From a bacterium (GTDB lineage Bacteria > UBP6 > UBA1177): 64,000 bases of DNA. The stretch is from contig JAGCUA010000009.1 in assembly GCA_017963125.1 (NCBI GenBank), forward strand, positions 232,236-296,235, written 5' to 3'. This document shows positions 8,847-17,343 of the stretch, in pieces; within the stretch, counting starts at the first letter, position 1; every line of letters begins with the position of its first letter. Under the pieces are notes generated by a model. That model made no database searches. It worked only from the letters and a program-made list of their open reading frames with translations, and had not been told where the DNA came from. A program made the translations under genes and the position numbers.

Positions 8847-9635
8847 TCATTCCCTGGGCACCAGATTTGAAATAACAATAACATCGTCAGCATCGTCTGC
8901 TGAATATGCAAGAGAAGAAAGTATGCTGCTCCTGGTAACTGACTTCAAGCAATCTTTTAACGATAGAATGTCAACATCAAATACCAGCGGAACATTTTCC
9001 TCAATCGTTCCGTCTTTATGTTCTATATTGCCAATCGAAGCAAAATATTCGAGTTCTGCTCTGTCTGCTCCCGTAACAGCTAGAGCTATCCTTATGATTT
9101 TATCCTTGGCTAGCCCTGTGGAGCTTTTCAAGGATGCCTTAAGTCTGTCAACAGCTTGTTTGGTGGCTTCAGGATCGCTACTACAACCGCTAGCTATGAG
9201 AATAACAACCGGTTTTAGGTTTCTGGTCCCCAAATATTGGGGGTGCATAACTTCTCTTGCTAAATCAATAGCTGCCGCTGTATTCGTATTTCCTTCGGCT
9301 TTCAGCGGCTTCCAGTTGATATCATGAGGTCTTTCACCTGCATCTTTGCTACCAATAATCCATTGCGCCGACGAACTGAATTTAATAACTCTAACCCTAA
9401 CACCTAATTCCATTTCAATTCCAACTTCTTCCGCGACCTTAAGTGCTTTCACCATAGCTGCATTCAACTGATTGATTGGCTCTCCTGACATGGCACCTGA
9501 TGTGTCCAGTAAATAAATCAAATTCAATTGCGCTAGAGTAAAACTTTCATTCCAATCATAAACACATGATCTCCGTTTCCAAAAGTTGCTGCACAGGAAA
9601 ACTTTTTTTAATTCTTCCAATAAATGACACTTCAT
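8847..9635 (-). CDS. vWA-domain protein, degenerate metal site (third copy in transcription order)
   Basis: This TerY-like vWA protein of 262 residues is a close paralogue of the next two upstream genes. The first metal-ion-dependent adhesion site motif is DTSGAM rather than DTSGSM, and the ITDGCS motif has become IASGCS, so metal and ligand binding are probably lost. Its first 40 residues do not match its paralogues: they are read through a stretch homologous to the untranslated leader of the middle copy, because a small indel puts the ancestral start out of frame. The chosen ATG overlaps the preceding stop as ATGA. It may still fold and act as a decoy or structural subunit, or be on the way to becoming a pseudogene. 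Confidence 0.8.
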   Translation of the reverse strand: MKCHLLEELKKVFLCSNFWKRRSCVYDWNESFTLAQLNLIYLLDTSGAMSGEPINQLNAAMVKALKVAEEVGIEMELGVRVRVIKFSSSAQWIIGSKDAGERPHDINWKPLKAEGNTNTAAAIDLAREVMHPQYLGTRNLKPVVILIASGCSSDPEATKQAVDRLKASLKSSTGLAKDKIIRIALAVTGADRAELEYFASIGNIEHKDGTIEENVPLVFDVDILSLKDCLKSVTRSSILSSLAYSADDADDVIVISNLVPRE

Positions 9636-10342
9636 ACTTCCCACTCTGACCAACTTTCATCATCACGTTCTGAAACAACTATAATATCATCAGCATCATC
9701 TGCTGAAGATGCAAGCGATGAAACTATGATGCTCCAGGTAACTAACTTCAAGCGATCTCTTAACAATAAAGTATCAACATCAAATACCAGCGGAACACTT
9801 TCCTCAACCGTTCCGTCTTCATGTTCTATATTGCCTATCGAAGCAAAATATTCGAGTTCTGCTCTGTTTGCTCCTGTAACACCTAAAGCTATCCTTATGT
9901 TTGACGACACCTTAAGTCTGTCAACAGCTTGTTTTGTGGCTTCCGGATCGTTACTGCAACCGTCAGTTATGAGAATAACAACCGGTTTATATAAATATTT
10001 GCGGTGCATACTATAATTTGCCGAATCAATAGCTGCCGCTGTATTTGTCGATGTATTATTATATTCATTATATTCAGCATACAGTGGTTTCCATGTGATA
10101 TAATTAGGCCTTTCACCTGCACCTTCGCTACCAATAATCCATTGCGCCGATGAACTGAATTGAATAACTCTAACCTGAACATCTATTTCATTTGCGTATA
10201 CAACTTCTCCAGCAACAGCAAGAGCATCTTCCATAGCTGTATTTAACTCAAAGATTCTGGCTCCAAACATAGACCCTGATGTGTCCAATAAATAAATCAA
10301 ATTCATTTGTGGTCTAGTAATACCATAATCTCCATTATCCAT
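9632..10342 (-). CDS. vWA-domain protein (TerY-like), middle copy
   Basis: The 236-residue single-domain protein has an intact metal-ion-dependent adhesion site: LDTSGSM at about residues 19-25, a TNTAAA threonine segment near 106-111, and ITDGCS. vWA domains of this kind mediate metal-dependent protein-protein contacts, and TerY members partner PP2C and kinase proteins. Compared with its neighbours it lacks an 11-residue segment after RLKVSS, where they have KSSTGxAKDK. The gene starts 57 nt after its upstream paralogue, and the gap contains a perfect 26-bp palindrome. Its stop overlaps the next gene's start. It is likely a phosphorylation target or adaptor of the triad. Confidence 0.88.
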   Translation of the reverse strand: MDNGDYGITRPQMNLIYLLDTSGSMFGARIFELNTAMEDALAVAGEVVYANEIDVQVRVIQFSSSAQWIIGSEGAGERPNYITWKPLYAEYNEYNNTSTNTAAAIDSANYSMHRKYLYKPVVILITDGCSNDPEATKQAVDRLKVSSNIRIALGVTGANRAELEYFASIGNIEHEDGTVEESVPLVFDVDTLLLRDRLKLVTWSIIVSSLASSADDADDIIVVSERDDESWSEWEV

Positions 10343-10364
10343 ACACCGTCTCCATTTCTAAAAG

Positions 10365-10390
10365 TTCCTGCACCGGATCCGGTGCAGGAA
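10365..10390. repeat. Perfect 26-bp palindrome between vWA genes
   Basis: The arm TTCCTGCACCGGA is followed directly by its exact reverse complement, with no loop. It lies in the 57-nt gap between the first and middle vWA genes. A decayed copy (GTGCAGCAACTTTT, coding strand) lies within the 5' part of the third vWA gene. It could be a regulator binding site, an RNA hairpin that tunes translation of the downstream gene, or a scar of the duplication. Confidence 0.9.
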
Positions 10391-10399
10391 GAACTGTGT

Positions 10400-11161
10400 C
10401 TAAATCTCCCAGTTTGAATTTTCTTCAGGATTCTGGCTTTTATCGATAGTAACAGTGGTCTTTTCGGAACTTTCTCCCGCCGTTCCTGCATTAATCGATG
10501 AATAAATGCTGCTCTGAGTAACTGATCTTAAGATACCTTTAAGCAACGACACATCACTAACATCAAATACCAGCGGAACATCTTTCTCAACCGTTCCGTC
10601 TTCATGTTCTATATTGCCTATCGAAGCAAAATATTCGAGCTCTGCTCTGTCTGCTCCTGTAACACCTAAAGCTATCCTTATGATTTTATCCTTGGCTTGC
10701 CCGGTGGAACTTTTCAATGAAGCCTTAAGTCTGTCGACAGCTTGTTTTGTGGCTTCCCGATCATTACTGCAACCGTCAGTTATGAGAATAACAACAGGTT
10801 TATAGTTTCTTACCCCCAAATATTTACGGTGCATAACACCTCGTGCCGAATCAATAGCTGCCGCTGTATCTGTACCTCCGTCGGCATTCAGCGGCTTCCA
10901 TGTGATATTCTGAGGTCTTTCACCGACATCTTCTTTACCAACAATCCATTGCGCAGACGTACTAAATTGCACTACTCGAACCTGCACATCAACTTCCTTT
11001 TCGATTCCAGCTTCTTTAGCAACCTCAAGTGCATCCACCATTGCTGCATTCAACTGATTGATCGGTTCATTCCACATAGAACCTGATGTGTCCAGCAAAT
11101 AAATCAAATTCATTTGCGGTTTAGTAAATCCACCAAAATCATTTTTTGTTTCTTCCACCAT
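10400..11161 (-). CDS. vWA-domain protein (TerY-like), first copy
   Basis: The product has 253 residues from an ATG preceded by GGAGG at 5 nt; a longer frame to 11209 has no better signal. It has a complete metal-ion-dependent adhesion site (LDTSGSM, GGTDTAAA, ILITDGCSND) and, with its two downstream paralogues, forms a tandem array with long stretches of near-identical DNA. No signal peptide or membrane segment is present. A hairpin followed by a T-run on the coding strand lies just upstream, so this gene may begin a second transcript or depend on readthrough. It is the most complete copy and probably the ancestral form of the three. Confidence 0.89.
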   Translation of the reverse strand: MVEETKNDFGGFTKPQMNLIYLLDTSGSMWNEPINQLNAAMVDALEVAKEAGIEKEVDVQVRVVQFSTSAQWIVGKEDVGERPQNITWKPLNADGGTDTAAAIDSARGVMHRKYLGVRNYKPVVILITDGCSNDREATKQAVDRLKASLKSSTGQAKDKIIRIALGVTGADRAELEYFASIGNIEHEDGTVEKDVPLVFDVSDVSLLKGILRSVTQSSIYSSINAGTAGESSEKTTVTIDKSQNPEENSNWEI

Positions 11162-11193
11162 GTTTTCCTCCATTGGAAATAAATAAAAAAAAC

Positions 11194-11217
11194 TTTGATC
11201 ACATACCAATGATCAAA
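11194..11217 (-). terminator. Internal hairpin with T-run, candidate terminator or attenuator
   Basis: The arms TTTGATCA and TGATCAAA enclose an 8-nt loop and, read on the minus strand, are followed by G and eight T's. It lies in the 103-nt gap between the polytopic membrane gene and the first vWA gene, in the middle of the array. The stem is AT-rich and therefore weak, so partial readthrough is likely. It would divide the array into an upstream structural half and a downstream signalling/chaperone half. Confidence 0.5.
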
Positions 11218-11264
11218 ACACCTTAGAATTATTATGCAAAAAATTCAATAACACAATAGATTTC

Positions 11265-12314
11265 TCAATCTCTGTGCACATAACATATAAAAGCATCTAA
11301 GTATTCATCATATTTTATTACAACAGTCTCATTTTCAGGTCGTCTTCTTTCATCATCGTGACTGTCTGCAAAAGCAGAAATTATGATAAATAATAAAACA
11401 ACAATCAGCAGGAATATAATAAAAACAGCTAGCAAAATTATAAATAGTTTTGCCAAAACGGATAAGATTATAGCCCAAAAATTAGTAATATTATAAAGTA
11501 CAGACATCATCATTGTTCCAGCCAGACAGGAACCAGCAATAGTTAAAAAAATATTTTGAGTTTCTGAGGCTTTCAACTCAGGTTCACTCAAAAAAACTGC
11601 AATACAGAGTGCAAACGAAACTGTCAGCAGCATAAGCTTATCAAGCCAGCTTCCGGTTATTATAACCTTCCCGTATTTAGATAAAATCGAAGCGGCAATA
11701 TAACAAGCAAGAAGGAATAAAATCACAGTGCAAAACAATTCTGTCGAAAATTTGAAAGTCAAAAGATAGATAAAAATTTCCTGTGCATTTTCAACAAACA
11801 ACCAGATTCCTCCGACAATCGACACGAGCAGCACAGGTGCTGTTATCAGTGTAAATATATTCCAAAGGCTTCCGGTTATTTGAAATATTTTAACAACCTT
11901 TCTGCCGAAAATAACCGAAATGACAGTGCAGCAACATACCAGCAGATACAAAATCATCCGGATAATCGATATATTTGTAAACTTAACATTACTAAAATGC
12001 AGATCAGCAAAAAATACCAGCACATATTTGACAAACAACCAGATTCCTACAAAAATCGCCACCAGCAGAATAAAACCCAAGACAATAAACTTTAAGCATC
12101 CGCTTCCGCAGAAGATCCCTTTTATTTTACAAACTATTCTGTGCAAAAACGGAAAGTCGTCATCTTCATCATCAATTTCCGTTTCTTCTTCCGCAACTTC
12201 TTCCCACGAATCCTCTGCTTCATCATCCATATTCCGTGATTTATTTTTAAACACAAAAAATATAACGACGATACTGCAGCAAAAAAGAAAGAATAAAAGC
12301 AGACCGAAACTCAT
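11265..12314 (-). CDS. Polytopic membrane protein with acidic cytoplasmic stretch
   Basis: The 349-residue protein is of unknown family. It begins with a membrane segment (about 3-23), then a basic patch, then an extremely acidic stretch (about 30-55), and then about eight more hydrophobic segments, ending in a short charged tail. The layout TM, VFKNK, acidic stretch, TM ending GIWLFV is repeated in the trypsin-like protease encoded just upstream, so the two share an N-terminal module and may assemble through it. It lies 51 nt after that protease gene. Role unknown; it may form the membrane base of the array's complex. Confidence 0.75.
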   Translation of the reverse strand: MSFGLLLFFLFCCSIVVIFFVFKNKSRNMDDEAEDSWEEVAEEETEIDDEDDDFPFLHRIVCKIKGIFCGSGCLKFIVLGFILLVAIFVGIWLFVKYVLVFFADLHFSNVKFTNISIIRMILYLLVCCCTVISVIFGRKVVKIFQITGSLWNIFTLITAPVLLVSIVGGIWLFVENAQEIFIYLLTFKFSTELFCTVILFLLACYIAASILSKYGKVIITGSWLDKLMLLTVSFALCIAVFLSEPELKASETQNIFLTIAGSCLAGTMMMSVLYNITNFWAIILSVLAKLFIILLAVFIIFLLIVVLLFIIISAFADSHDDERRRPENETVVIKYDEYLDAFICYVHRD

Positions 12315-12365
12315 TATATCAAAACTCCTGATTGTTACATTCGACCATCACACAATGTTTGCATT

Positions 12366-13388
12366 TCAGTAACCCAAATCAAGTTTATCTTTCAATATAC
12401 TGATATCCTTGGCAAAATTCAAGCTTGCACTAGTTCCTGAAACCTTTGATGTTGTAATACCTATTACTTCACCATATTCGTTTATCAAAGCGCCTCCGCT
12501 ACTGCCATGATCCGTAGCGGCATTGTGTTGGATATGATTTTCATGTTCACGCAACTGAGAAATTATGCCGTCAGACAGAGTATTGCTATAGCCAAGCGGA
12601 CTTCCGAATGCAAAAACCTTTTCTCCTATAACGGGTTTTCTGTTGGTAACTGGTATATAATTGCACTTAAATCCCAAATCCACTTTAAAAACTATATAAT
12701 CATCCTTTTTACTTTGCGCAATTATCTTTGCAATATTATAACTCTGACCGTTACTTAATCTCACTTGCCACCATTTGGTTCCTGCAAAAACATGGTAATT
12801 ACTCACCGCCAGACCGGAACTATTTACAAAAAAACCAGATCCTTGTTTTTTTTCCTTAGATCTTTCTTTTTGCGCTGTATAGACAACGAAAACTGCCGAA
12901 TTGTACTTCTCAAAAATTTCCTTGCCTGTAAATTTGCCGTCTCCCGATGGCGCAGAAGGCACTGTTGGTTCTTCTTGAATCGGCTTATGAATGTCTGATT
13001 CTATTTCTTTCGGCTCTTTTTTCTCAGTTATTCTTTTTCCTGATTTAAGATCTGGATTTTGTAATTTTGGCTCAGTTGACGCGTTTCCAAGCAACAACCA
13101 TATTCCGCCTGCAATCAGCATCAACAGAATAATAGCACCGAATATATGATAGAAATTTCCGCTTATTTTACCCAATATCAAGCGAGCATGTGCCTTTATT
13201 TTTTGAGTACCGTCCCAATCGCCGTCATCTTCATAAGCTTCATTATCTTTGCCGTAACTATATTCGTCATCTTTACTATCATCTTCAGCTTCTTCGAAAT
13301 CATCTTCTATATCCCCATTATTCAAGAATTTATCTTTAAACACAAGAAATAAGACAATAATAATGCAGAAAAGTATACCCAAAAGCAT
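12366..13388 (-). CDS. Membrane-anchored trypsin-like (DegP/HtrA-type) serine protease
   Basis: The 340-residue protein has an N-terminal TM (about 2-17), an acidic stretch (27-58), a second TM (about 82-100), a linker rich in Pro/Glu/Lys, and a trypsin-like domain (about 160-335). Catalytic residues are His199 in SNYHV, Asp230 in KKDDYIVFK and Ser297 in HGSSGGAL. No PDZ domain follows, unlike DegP. With two TMs the protease domain lies on the same side as the N-terminus, so topology needs testing; it may be cytoplasmic. Its N-terminal module matches the next gene. It starts 9 nt after the DUF1566 gene. A regulated processing role within the array is likely. Confidence 0.88.
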   Translation of the reverse strand: MLLGILFCIIIVLFLVFKDKFLNNGDIEDDFEEAEDDSKDDEYSYGKDNEAYEDDGDWDGTQKIKAHARLILGKISGNFYHIFGAIILLMLIAGGIWLLLGNASTEPKLQNPDLKSGKRITEKKEPKEIESDIHKPIQEEPTVPSAPSGDGKFTGKEIFEKYNSAVFVVYTAQKERSKEKKQGSGFFVNSSGLAVSNYHVFAGTKWWQVRLSNGQSYNIAKIIAQSKKDDYIVFKVDLGFKCNYIPVTNRKPVIGEKVFAFGSPLGYSNTLSDGIISQLREHENHIQHNAATDHGSSGGALINEYGEVIGITTSKVSGTSASLNFAKDISILKDKLDLGY

Positions 13389-13397
13389 AAAAAAAAC

Positions 13398-15278
13398 TTA
13401 CCTCACACAGCGAACATATCCTTTGTCGTTATAATCTCCTATACTCAAGCTGCCGTTTCCAAAATATACAAACCAAGCGGAAGATATATGTTCCGGATCT
13501 TTAGATGAAGACCAGAGCCTGATGGCGCCGTCTCCTTTTTTACTATACATTCCTTCCGTATTTTCAAAGAAACAAGTTTCCTCAGTAAAACAAGAAGATG
13601 AATTTTTAGCTAAACAGCCATTCCTTTCACTTACTCCACAATCTTCTCGAAAAGCAGTCTTTCTATCCTTTATCAATGTTCTAAGTTCGTCAATATTCGG
13701 CAGACGCCAATCAGAGAATCCGCCTTCATCCAAATCTTCACAATATTTTTCTGCTTTTTCCAAAGTCAACTGTGAAGAATTTTTATCTGACCAATGAAGA
13801 GAATCCGGAAAATATTCAAGAAACCAGTCTGCCAATTTTTTTCTTGCCTCATCGTTATGTTCAGCCGCTTTTTTTAAGAAATTCATAGCTGAGCTATAAT
13901 TTTTGACAGATCCGCATGTGCCGTAGTAATAGCACTCTGCGACTTTGATTTGAGCCGCCGCATATCCCATATCAGCCGCTTTGAGCCATGATTTTAAAGG
14001 TTCATCTTCCTCTTTTTTCTGGTCATTCTTTGTTGCTTTTTTACCGGCATTGCCTCCGTCTTTTTCATCAATTTTCCTTTTTGCAATAATACCGGCTTCA
14101 TAACAGTTGCCTGTTTTATAGATAGCCTCAGCCAAATTTTTTTCAGATGCTTTAAGCCACCATTTACATGCAAATTCTTTATTATGCTCTACATCGCTGC
14201 TGTAATAAAAATTCCCTAAAGCCAGTTGCCCTGCTCCATCGTCTTGAAGAGCTTCCATCTGCCGATTCCTGAAATTATCATTGAAAGCCGCAAAATTTTT
14301 ATATTCGCTCCAATTATCTACTATAATTCCGGCTTCCGGCATCCCGTTATCTTTGGCTTTTTTATACCAAATCACAGCTTCATCGAAATTTTTACTCCGC
14401 TCATAAATCCTGGCCAGATTAAATTGTGATTTTACATCACCGCGCCATGCTTTCACAAGAGTATCTTTAAAATCGACATCAGAATCATTCAGTTTTTTGT
14501 ATTCTGTCCAATTATTCACTATTTTTTCTGCATCTTTTCTTCCATGTTCTGCATATTTTTTATATATGGATTTTGCGTATTTCTCAAAAACAGGGTTGAT
14601 TTTCCGTGCCTGAAAAAGCACATCAGCAGTTTCCATAGAGGGTGTATAGAGCACAAAAAACATTACAGTAAAAATTGAAACAGCAAAAATAAAAACGAGA
14701 GAATGTTTAAAAAAATAAAAAATTCCTCCGTGCGAAGAAGATTTTTCATCCTTTTCAGAGACTTCTGGTAAATCAACTTCATTCTTGATTTCAAGCGGTG
14801 TTTTCCCAACAAGAGACTCTTCTATCGCCCCCGCTTCTTCAGTTTTCGGAGAATCTTCAGTTTTATCATCAGCCGGAGTATCGGGTTCAGATTGTCTCTT
14901 CAGATCCCGCACAAAAATATATTGCAGCCTCTCATTACTGTTGACGGCATCTGTTTCACCTGAGCTGAAATTAACATAATATATATTGCCATCTTCATCT
15001 TGTGTTGACGACCAGAACCATGAACCCTGTCCGGAATAATTCCATTGATTGCTTGCCCAAAAGAACCCGTTTTCATCCTGTTCTGTGGTGATTAAGCTCT
15101 GAAGTTCCTCGATTGTGGGAAGTCTCCAGCCGTCATCTCCTCCGGAATTGCATTGTTCCGCACGTCCAAGCGCAGCTTCCCAAGGAACCGCATCATTTGA
15201 AATATCGCGCTTCCAACTTAATAATCTGGTTTCATCATTAAATATCTTTTTATTATTTTTTACTGTTCTTTGACTCAT
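13398..15278 (-). CDS. Membrane protein with two DUF1566 (Lcl-like) domains flanking Sel1-like repeats
   Basis: The 626-residue protein has a DUF1566/Lcl-type domain at about 1-125 (GWRLPTIEEL, FWSSTQDEDG), a linker, a single TM (about 188-210), Sel1/TPR-like helical repeats at about 245-470 (FNLARIYERSKNFDEAVIWYKKA and similar), and a second DUF1566 domain to the end (WRLPNIDEL, LWSSSKDPE, YVRCVR). DUF1566 domains are C-type-lectin-like folds usually outside the cell, so having one on each side of a TM is odd. There is no classical signal peptide. Sel1 repeats bind proteins, so a scaffold across the membrane is plausible. Start ATG follows GAGGAATAA. Confidence 0.8.
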   Translation of the reverse strand: MSQRTVKNNKKIFNDETRLLSWKRDISNDAVPWEAALGRAEQCNSGGDDGWRLPTIEELQSLITTEQDENGFFWASNQWNYSGQGSWFWSSTQDEDGNIYYVNFSSGETDAVNSNERLQYIFVRDLKRQSEPDTPADDKTEDSPKTEEAGAIEESLVGKTPLEIKNEVDLPEVSEKDEKSSSHGGIFYFFKHSLVFIFAVSIFTVMFFVLYTPSMETADVLFQARKINPVFEKYAKSIYKKYAEHGRKDAEKIVNNWTEYKKLNDSDVDFKDTLVKAWRGDVKSQFNLARIYERSKNFDEAVIWYKKAKDNGMPEAGIIVDNWSEYKNFAAFNDNFRNRQMEALQDDGAGQLALGNFYYSSDVEHNKEFACKWWLKASEKNLAEAIYKTGNCYEAGIIAKRKIDEKDGGNAGKKATKNDQKKEEDEPLKSWLKAADMGYAAAQIKVAECYYYGTCGSVKNYSSAMNFLKKAAEHNDEARKKLADWFLEYFPDSLHWSDKNSSQLTLEKAEKYCEDLDEGGFSDWRLPNIDELRTLIKDRKTAFREDCGVSERNGCLAKNSSSCFTEETCFFENTEGMYSKKGDGAIRLWSSSKDPEHISSAWFVYFGNGSLSIGDYNDKGYVRCVR

Positions 15279-15337
15279 TTATTCCTCAGAATCAGATGAA
15301 AACAAAGAAATTTTCCGACAAAACTGTCAGGAAGAAA

Positions 15338-16621
15338 TCAAATGATTTTACCTTTAGTCCTTATAGTCCAATCCTCATTAAGAGTTCCCGGGCTTGTTTT
15401 CAGTTCGGCATTATTGGATATTCCACCGCTATAATTAAAACATTTCATCAAGACGCTTTCTGAATTGTCCATTGTACCGCGATCTTTTTTATATTTGTCC
15501 TTCAAATCAAAAGTTATCAAACTTCCTGTTTGTTTAATAACAAAGTTAGCTGAGAACTCTTTGCTGTATACAAATTTGTCACCATTCCAGATTGCATAAG
15601 TAACTGTCTCCTTCGGTATCTCTGGTGCAGCAGTAGCAGCAGGTTTATCCTGTTTCAGCGAATCTAATATTGCTTTTATTTCCACACTTACAATTTGTGT
15701 TTTTTGAATCTGTTCTGCCATTTGCTTGATTGTTTTCCCGATCTCTTCGATATCTTTTTTATTAATGCCGGAGACATTAACTTTGGCAGCAACTTGAGCT
15801 GCAATTAAATCTGCTGATACTGGCGGATTTGTTTCATAGTTTTTACGAGACTTTGTATTTTTCCAAAATTTATACCCCAAATACAACAGAATGAACAATA
15901 TTACGACTGCAATCAACAAAATTAAAAAGCCAATTACACGTTTTAAGAAGCTCCAAGTTTTACTTGAATCAGTAGGTTTTGACCCATCAGAGGACTTATC
16001 AGAACCTGTTGCCTGCACAGACGGATTTTTTTCAGCTTTTACACTTTCTGCCTTTAGGCTTTTAATTGTCGCGTCCTTTTCTGCAATTTGCGTCTTCAGC
16101 GTTTCAATCTCTGCTTCCAATTCAGACTCTCTACTTCCTTCACCGTTTGCAAGCTTCTTTTTATCAGCTTTCAGCTTCCCGATCTCTCTTTCTTTTGCTT
16201 CAAGCTGAGCCTTCAGGTTCTTATTCTCTGCTTTTTCAGTAGTAAGGTCTCTTTGCTTTTCCGCCAATTGATTATCCAAACTTGTTATCTGGACTTGTGC
16301 TTCAGCAAGCTTGCTTTTCGTATCATCTGATTTAGCAGCTTCCTTGAGTTTGTTATTCTCTGTTTTGAGTTCTGTAATCTCTTTTTGGAGTTTGTCATTC
16401 TCTTCTTTCTTCACATATTTGTCTGAGGTACAAACCTTTGATTCTTTCGGACATTGTTTCGTTCCCCAATCTTTCCATTGATCCTCAATGTCTTTTACTT
16501 TTCCCTTACACTTTCCGAATAGAGAAGCCGGAACTGCTTCGGAACATTTCAAGTCATTTGCAGCACTTAAACTCAAAAACGACAAAAAAATCAAAACCGT
16601 AATTACAATCTTTTTAAACAT
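15338..16621 (-). CDS. Secreted/anchored coiled-coil protein A
   Basis: 427 residues from an ATG that follows GGAG; a further ATG 12 nt upstream is in frame. It has a signal peptide (about 1-20, LIFLSFLSLSAAND), a Cys-containing segment (about 22-65), a long coiled coil (about 70-195) rich in Glu/Lys/Leu, one TM (about 225-255), and a unique C-terminal region of about 170 residues that includes a second helical stretch and a beta-rich end. Two shorter paralogues are encoded directly upstream, and part of the coiled-coil DNA is nearly identical to that of protein C. No family recognised. A rod spanning the periplasm and passing into the cytoplasm is a reasonable model. Confidence 0.75.
   Translation of the reverse strand: MFKKIVITVLIFLSFLSLSAANDLKCSEAVPASLFGKCKGKVKDIEDQWKDWGTKQCPKESKVCTSDKYVKKEENDKLQKEITELKTENNKLKEAAKSDDTKSKLAEAQVQITSLDNQLAEKQRDLTTEKAENKNLKAQLEAKEREIGKLKADKKKLANGEGSRESELEAEIETLKTQIAEKDATIKSLKAESVKAEKNPSVQATGSDKSSDGSKPTDSSKTWSFLKRVIGFLILLIAVVILFILLYLGYKFWKNTKSRKNYETNPPVSADLIAAQVAAKVNVSGINKKDIEEIGKTIKQMAEQIQKTQIVSVEIKAILDSLKQDKPAATAAPEIPKETVTYAIWNGDKFVYSKEFSANFVIKQTGSLITFDLKDKYKKDRGTMDNSESVLMKCFNYSGGISNNAELKTSPGTLNEDWTIRTKGKII
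16117..16395 (-). repeat. Direct repeat copy 1 within coiled-coil gene A
   Basis: This stretch matches 17573-17865 almost base for base, apart from a 12-nt insertion in the latter and scattered substitutions. It encodes the coiled-coil part of protein A. Identity at silent positions indicates recent duplication or gene conversion rather than convergent coiled-coil composition. Confidence 0.85.
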
Positions 16622-16638
16622 GTTTTTCTCCATATTTT

Positions 16639-17313
16639 TTAATCATCGTCTAAATTCAACTTTATTTTTATCAGAACAATCGACATGAAAATCAAGCAAA
16701 TCAGCATAAGAACCTGTACAAGCAGCGACAAATCACTTTTTTTCTCTGGTCTGACATCAGAAACCTGTTCTTTCAACCTCTCTATTTCAGCATTTTTGCT
16801 TGCTATGGTTGCATTTTTCTCTGCAATTTGATCCTTTAGATTCTCGATCTCTGTTTTCAACCCTGCTTCATTGCTTTCACTACTCCTACAACTGTCGCCT
16901 GCTTGTTGAAACCTCCTGATGTCAGATTTCAACTTCCCGTTCTCTTTTTCTTTTGCTTCAAGCTGAGCCTCCAGATTTTTATTAAGTTCTTTCTGCTTCG
17001 TCACAAATTCGTTTATAAGTTTGGCTTCTGTATCACCTGATTTAGCAGCTTCCTTGAGTTTGTTATTCTCTGTTTTGAGTTCGTCATTCTCTTTTTTCGT
17101 CACATATTTGTCCGTGGTACAAACCTTTGATTCGTTCGGACATTGTTTCTTTGCCCAATTTTTCCATTGTTCCTCAATGTTTTTTACTTTTCTCTTACAC
17201 TCTCCGAATAGAGAATCCGGAACTGCTTCAGAACATCTCAAGTCACCCAGTTTAGCACTTAAACTCAAAAACGACAAAAAAATCAAAACCGCAATCACAA
17301 TCTTTTTAAACAT
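16639..17313 (-). CDS. Secreted/anchored coiled-coil protein B
   Basis: The 224-residue paralogue of protein A has almost the same signal peptide and N-terminal Cys region (SEAVPxSLFG, KQCPNESKVC), then a coiled coil (about 70-190) and a C-terminal TM (about 196-217) ending a few residues later. It lacks the C-terminal domain of protein A. The gap to protein A is only a few nucleotides. Its cysteines (in CSEAVP, GEC, KQCP, VCTT) are shared with protein A but missing from protein C, suggesting disulfides outside the cytoplasm. Function unknown; it probably co-assembles with A and C. Confidence 0.75.
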   Translation of the reverse strand: MFKKIVIAVLIFLSFLSLSAKLGDLRCSEAVPDSLFGECKRKVKNIEEQWKNWAKKQCPNESKVCTTDKYVTKKENDELKTENNKLKEAAKSGDTEAKLINEFVTKQKELNKNLEAQLEAKEKENGKLKSDIRRFQQAGDSCRSSESNEAGLKTEIENLKDQIAEKNATIASKNAEIERLKEQVSDVRPEKKSDLSLLVQVLMLICLIFMSIVLIKIKLNLDDD

Positions 17314-17343
17314 GTTTTTAGAAATTTCACCCTCGGCACATTG

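Larger units (their letters stand above)
8847..11161 (-). repeat. Tandem triplication of a vWA gene
   Basis: Three consecutive paralogous genes of about 710-790 nt. Stretches such as the sequence coding for VPLVFDV and EYFASIGNIEH are almost identical at DNA level in all three. The leader of the middle copy also has a recognisable homologue inside the third gene (about 9560-9600). Recent tandem duplication followed by divergence explains this best. Confidence 0.85.

Noticed and set aside
13398..15278. DUF1566 protein as a diversity-generating retroelement target
   Set aside because: No reverse transcriptase gene or template/variable repeat pair is visible in the window.
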